NCBI GenBank assembly: GCA_004010535.1 | Contig: RQYE01000001.1 | Coordinates: forward strand, 186,001-250,000 | DNA: 64,000 nt | Source: Coriobacteriales bacterium OH1046 | Lineage (GTDB): Bacteria > Actinomycetota > Coriobacteriia > Coriobacteriales > Atopobiaceae | Direction of reading: 5' to 3' | Part shown: piece after piece, positions 60,697 to 64,000 of the stretch | Position numbering within the stretch: position 1 is the first letter of the stretch | How the letters are laid out: each line of letters begins with the position of its first letter | Translations under genes and position numbers: made by a program | The notes under the pieces: model-generated | What the model saw: only the letters and a program-made list of their open reading frames with translations | What the model was told of the DNA's origin: nothing | Database searches by the model: none

Positions 60697-61602
60697 TCAT
60701 CCCCTACGCTTGGGAACGCCTGCCGGCGAGCCGCTGTTCCGCGGAAGTGCGGCGAGGACCGTCTCGCCCGCATGCTTGGGGCGGGCCTCGGCTTCGAAGC
60801 GCGCCTTGACGGCGTTGCCCGTAGCGACCGTCCCGGCGTAACCGAGGCCGGCGCGCAGCGCCCAGCCCACCCCGGGGATGAGGCCCACGAGGGCACGCGC
60901 GAGGGCGCGGTAGGCGAATCCAGCCCCTATGACGCCCGCGACCTCGGGAATGCGCGAGAGCGTGAGGCCCTTTCCGTATGCAGCGGCTATATCGAGCGCG
61001 AGCTTAGCCTGGTTGGCGGTCATGATGGGCAGGTCGGAGCCGGGGATCAGATTGATGGCGCCCACCGTGGCGTTCTGGACCGCGCAGGCGGTGATGAGGG
61101 CATTGATCTCGGCGGGGCGCACGAAGGGGAAGTTCGCGGCGAATGCGCGGCCCTTCCCGCTCGCAGCGATGATCCACGAGGCGAGCTTATCGAGCAGGGT
61201 CTCGCCATCGGCCGCCGCGATGACCTCGGGCTCGTAATCCTGATATCCGAGATGGGAGAAATCGTAACCGCATACCGATGAGCTGACGAGGATGGCGCAC
61301 GGGATCCCACGTCCCGCAAGCTGCTCGACCGCGCGCATGAGATCGTCGGTATCGGCGCCGGGTACGATGACGGCGATATCGTAGGGGGCGTCGGGCACCG
61401 TGGGGTCGGCGAGCGGGCGCACGCTCACGAGACCGCCGGCCCGCTCGGCAAGGAATGCGCCGCGCAACGTATCGATATGGGAGCGATCGGCATCATCGCC
61501 CAAGAGGATGAGGACAAAGACCGTCTCATCCACGCTCCTGCCTGCATCCCTGCCGGCCTTGAGCACATCGAAGATGCTGGTGTAGGGGATCTTGGGTGCC
61601 AT
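60697..61602 (-). CDS. DUF697-containing protein
   Basis: The 301-aa product has two parts. Residues 1-130 form a predicted alpha/beta domain (VFVLILLGDDADRSH, YDIAVIVPGAD, IPCAILVSSS) without nucleotide-binding motifs I can recognise. Residues about 165-280 match the DUF697 domain (FPFVRPAEINALITACAVQNA, INLIPGSDLPIMTANQAKLALDIAAAYGK), found in GTPase-linked membrane proteins such as YcjF. Two moderately hydrophobic helices lie in that part. The ATG at 61602 has AGGG seven bases upstream. It sits between rodA and the radical-SAM gene. Confidence 0.72.
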   Translation of the reverse strand: MAPKIPYTSIFDVLKAGRDAGRSVDETVFVLILLGDDADRSHIDTLRGAFLAERAGGLVSVRPLADPTVPDAPYDIAVIVPGADTDDLMRAVEQLAGRGIPCAILVSSSVCGYDFSHLGYQDYEPEVIAAADGETLLDKLASWIIAASGKGRAFAANFPFVRPAEINALITACAVQNATVGAINLIPGSDLPIMTANQAKLALDIAAAYGKGLTLSRIPEVAGVIGAGFAYRALARALVGLIPGVGWALRAGLGYAGTVATGNAVKARFEAEARPKHAGETVLAALPRNSGSPAGVPKRRG

Positions 61603-61630
61603 TTCGCATCCCTCTCGGACGTCTGCCGTG

Positions 61631-62812
61631 CTAGCCGGACTTCTGGCGATGCCGCCATATGGATTGGACCATACCGACGGCCATGATCTGCGAGACCATC
61701 GATGAGGAGCCGAAGCTGATGAAAGGCAGCGGGATGCCCGTGATCGGCATGATGCCGATGCACATCCCCACGTTCTCGAGAACCTGGAACGACCACATAG
61801 CTGCACACCCCACCAGCACGAGCTTCGAGAACGGCGCCTCGATGCGCAGGGCGAGCAGGATCGTCGAGATGATCATCCACGCGAAGAGACCGAGCAGGAT
61901 GATGGACCCGAGGAAACCGAACTCCTCGGCAAGCAGGGCGAAGACGAAATCCGTGTGCGACTCGGGCAGGAAACCTCCCGCAGCCTGCGTGGCATTGCCG
62001 AGCCCCTTCCCGAAGAGCCCGCCCGATCCCACGGCGATCTTGGCCTGCTGGAGGTTGTACCCGTTGCCGGAGGGGTCGACCGATGGATCGATGAAGACGA
62101 TCAAACGATTGAGCTGGTAGGTCTTGAGGATGTGCGGGATCCCCTCGATGCTGGACTCGATGATGACGAGAGCGGCGCCGACCACGATGATGCCTATGGT
62201 CACCATGACCCACGGCGGCTTGGGGCCCGCGCAGATGATGATGATGGCGCCGGTCACGAGGATGATGAGCCCCGTGCCGAGGTCGGGCTGCAGGAGGATG
62301 AGGCCGAAGGGGATGCAGAGCACGGCGCAGAGGCGCACGTAGTCCTTGAGGTTCTCGATCCTGCCATTGTACTGGGCGCAGAGCGCGGCCATGAGGACGA
62401 TGGTCACGAGCTTGGCCGGCTCGGAGGGTTGGACCGTCATGTGGATGAAGGGGATCCTCACCCAGCCGGTCAGGCCCCTGGTAGACCACGAGAGGCCGGG
62501 GATGCGCGGCGAGATGAGCAGGAGGGCGTCGATGACGAGCAGGGCCGTCGACATATTCGCAAGGGCACGGCAATCGAAACGCCAGATGAGCGCTGCGGCG
62601 ACGAGGCCGAGCGCGATGCCGAGGATATGGCGCGAGAAGACCGCATCGGGATTGGTGAGCGATGCGGACCAGATGACGACCGCACCGTAGAGGATCAGGA
62701 GCAGTGCGGGCACCAGCTGCGGCAGGAAGACCGCCGAGAGGATGCTCTGCCCCCTCCTCAGGCGATCTCCCACAACAGGGATTCGGGCGCTATGTCTCAC
62801 GCTGCCGTCCAT
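61631..62812 (-). CDS. rodA: Peptidoglycan glycosyltransferase RodA
   Basis: RodA is the SEDS glycan polymerase of the elongation complex and works with PBP2. The 393-aa protein has ten membrane segments, FIHMTVQPSEPAKLVTI, LLQPDLGTGLIIL, SGGLFGKGLGNATQAAGGFLPESHTDFVF (part of the catalytic loop) and ITGIPLPFISFGSSSMVSQ. The ATG at 62812 starts 13 bases after the mrdA stop. It forms the expected mrdA-rodA pair. Confidence 0.95.
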   Translation of the reverse strand: MDGSVRHSARIPVVGDRLRRGQSILSAVFLPQLVPALLLILYGAVVIWSASLTNPDAVFSRHILGIALGLVAAALIWRFDCRALANMSTALLVIDALLLISPRIPGLSWSTRGLTGWVRIPFIHMTVQPSEPAKLVTIVLMAALCAQYNGRIENLKDYVRLCAVLCIPFGLILLQPDLGTGLIILVTGAIIIICAGPKPPWVMVTIGIIVVGAALVIIESSIEGIPHILKTYQLNRLIVFIDPSVDPSGNGYNLQQAKIAVGSGGLFGKGLGNATQAAGGFLPESHTDFVFALLAEEFGFLGSIILLGLFAWMIISTILLALRIEAPFSKLVLVGCAAMWSFQVLENVGMCIGIMPITGIPLPFISFGSSSMVSQIMAVGMVQSIWRHRQKSG

Positions 62813-62825
62813 ATTCCAATCTATC

Positions 62826-64000
62826 CTACCAAAGGTACGATCCGTCGCTTGCGTCCGCACCGGGAACGTTGTAGGTGAACAGGGTGTCGGGTTGGTCGTA
62901 GATCGCGCCCATGATGTCGCGCACGACGTACATGCCCGACTGAGCGCCCTCGAGGACCTCGTCGATGCTCGCCCCGACCACGTAGCGCGGCTTATCGGCG
63001 GGTGCGATGCCGACGAACCAGCCGATGGGGTACTCGCCCGCCATCTGACCGGTTCCGGTCTTGCCCATGACCTTCACGTCGAGGGAGTTCCAGTGGACGG
63101 TCTGCGACCACGACTCCTCGTAGACGACGCCTTCGAGGCCCTTGGTGACGATATCGAGGTTTTCCTCGGGCTCGGGGCACTCGTGGATCATCTCGGGTTT
63201 GTAATCGATGACGCTCCCCTCGCCCGTTGCAGCGCGGACGCTCTTCAGCACATGGGGCTTCATGATATGCCCGTTGTTGGCGATGCCGCAATACGCGCAT
63301 ACCATCTGCAACGTGGTGACGAGCATATCGCCCTGCCCGATGGCGATATTGCAGCAATCCCCACCCTGCCAGCGACGCGAATCGTCGGGGGCATCGCTGA
63401 AGTAGTTCCACTTCCACTCGGCGTCGGGGACGCGGCCCAACTCCTCGCTGGGCAGGTCGATACCGGTATAGGAACCCAAGCCGAACTTCCGGTAGGTCTT
63501 CTGGAGGCCCTCGGGATCGGATGAATAGTAGAATCCCTTGCCGATCTCGTAGAAGACGACGTCGCAGGACATCGTGATGCCATGCTGCAGGTCGATCGTC
63601 CCGTGACCGGTCTTGAGGTAGCAGTACATGCCGTACTCCTCGCCGAAGCCCGTCCACCATCCGGTGCAATTCCAGGTCTTCTCCCCGTCGGCGAGGCCGT
63701 ATTCGAGGGCTGCGAGCGAGGAGAGGGTCTTGATCGTCGATCCGGCGGGATATTGGCCGGAGATGGCGCGGTTGAACAGCGGATAGTTGTTCTTCTCATC
63801 GGTGAGGGTATCCCAATCCGAATTCGAGATGCCCCCGACGAACATGCTCGGCGCATACGTCGGGAAGCTTGCCATGCAGATGACCTCGCCCGATGCGCAA
63901 TCGATAGCGACGGCGCAGCCCGAGCTCGCGGGGAAGCCCTGCTCCGAACGGATGTAATTGGTGACGTTGACGAGCGAGCGCTCGGCCGCCTCCTGGATCT
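62826..64000 (-). CDS. mrdA: Penicillin-binding protein 2 (transpeptidase), 5' part outside window
   Basis: About 390 C-terminal residues are present; the gene starts beyond position 64000. The transpeptidase domain shows the catalytic motif PAGSTIKTLSSL (Ser-x-x-Lys), TMSCDVVFYEIG (SxD as in PBP2 proteins) and GKTGTGQMAGEYPIGWFVG (KTG). AIDCASGEVICMASFPTYAP marks the start of the penicillin-binding fold. It cross-links the glycan made by RodA, encoded immediately downstream. Confidence 0.94.
   Translation of the reverse strand, partial: IQEAAERSLVNVTNYIRSEQGFPASSGCAVAIDCASGEVICMASFPTYAPSMFVGGISNSDWDTLTDEKNNYPLFNRAISGQYPAGSTIKTLSSLAALEYGLADGEKTWNCTGWWTGFGEEYGMYCYLKTGHGTIDLQHGITMSCDVVFYEIGKGFYYSSDPEGLQKTYRKFGLGSYTGIDLPSEELGRVPDAEWKWNYFSDAPDDSRRWQGGDCCNIAIGQGDMLVTTLQMVCAYCGIANNGHIMKPHVLKSVRAATGEGSVIDYKPEMIHECPEPEENLDIVTKGLEGVVYEESWSQTVHWNSLDVKVMGKTGTGQMAGEYPIGWFVGIAPADKPRYVVGASIDEVLEGAQSGMYVVRDIMGAIYDQPDTLFTYNVPGADASDGSYLW

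Noticed and set aside
63568-63610. Loss of the SxN motif in PBP2 (reads SCD)
   Set aside because: An SxD motif is normal for PBP2-type transpeptidases, so it is not a defect.

Overview
The window looks like a chromosomal segment of a high-GC Gram-positive bacterium, most likely a member of the Coriobacteriia (Collinsella/Olsenella-like). The inference rests on high GC throughout, a Gram-positive gene order (rpsB-tsf-pyrH-frr-uppS-cdsA-dxr-rseP-ispG-proS; rplU-rpmA-obgE-proBA-nadD-yqeK-rsfS), a two-subunit glycyl-tRNA synthetase instead of the single-chain enzyme of most Actinobacteria, pyruvate phosphate dikinase and the MEP isoprenoid pathway. The genus is not fixed by the sequence. Almost everything is housekeeping. 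No rRNA, CRISPR array, prophage, insertion sequence or oriC was seen.

Layout. 1-12013 is one long leftward run: a zinc-ribbon coiled-coil protein (cut by the window edge), cysteine desulfurase, rpe, gpsA, plsY, der, a DUF512 radical-SAM protein, ispH, a fused cmk-plsC, an RsuA/RluB-type pseudouridine synthase, scpB, scpA and a site-2-type protease. 12221-18296 alternates strands: glgA with a long low-complexity N-terminal tail (+), an ABC-F ATPase (-), an OatA-like acyltransferase (+) and tRNA-Val (+). 18297-18742 has no gene but holds a terminator, two long palindromic repeats and a nested inverted repeat with four DnaA-box-like nonamers. 18743-20686 is an islet of AT-richer accessory genes (DUF3795, EFR1 ferredoxin, ParE/RelE-like remnant) bounded by tRNA genes. 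21040-22214 carries a small membrane protein and a ZIP metal transporter (+).

22211-50438 is a second long leftward block. It follows the classic order from rpsP to proS, with the usual trmD-rplS link interrupted by lepB-glyQ-glyS-short PDRP-ppdK-dgt-DUF6273. Its order downstream of rplS is rnhB, yraN, comM, dprA, trmFO, xerC, rpsB, tsf, pyrH, frr, uppS, cdsA, dxr, rseP, ispG, proS. dinB (+) is divergent from rpsP and has a LexA-type operator on its start codon. 51840-64000 is a third leftward block: mrdA (5' end outside), rodA, a DUF697 protein, a radical-SAM/DUF2344 pair, rplU, rpmA, obgE, proB, proA, nadD, yqeK, rsfS.

Functional themes are translation (S2, S16, L19, L21, L27, EF-Ts, RRF, ProRS, GlyRS, RimM, TrmD, TrmFO, RsfS, Der, ObgE), envelope lipid and peptidoglycan precursors (PlsY, PlsC, CdsA, UppS, IspH, Dxr, IspG, RodA, PBP2, OatA-like), chromosome segregation and DNA handling (ScpAB, XerC/D, DprA, ComM, RnhB, DinB) and carbon metabolism (GlgA, PpdK). 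Many genes are translationally coupled through 1-8 bp overlaps.

The items most worth a second look are the paired palindromic repeats (two clusters, each with cores exactly 95 bp apart), the DnaA-box-like cluster, a site-2 protease with a roughly 110-residue inserted domain, a PPDK regulatory protein lacking its kinase half, the cmk-plsC fusion, and the apparently leaderless SOS-controlled dinB.
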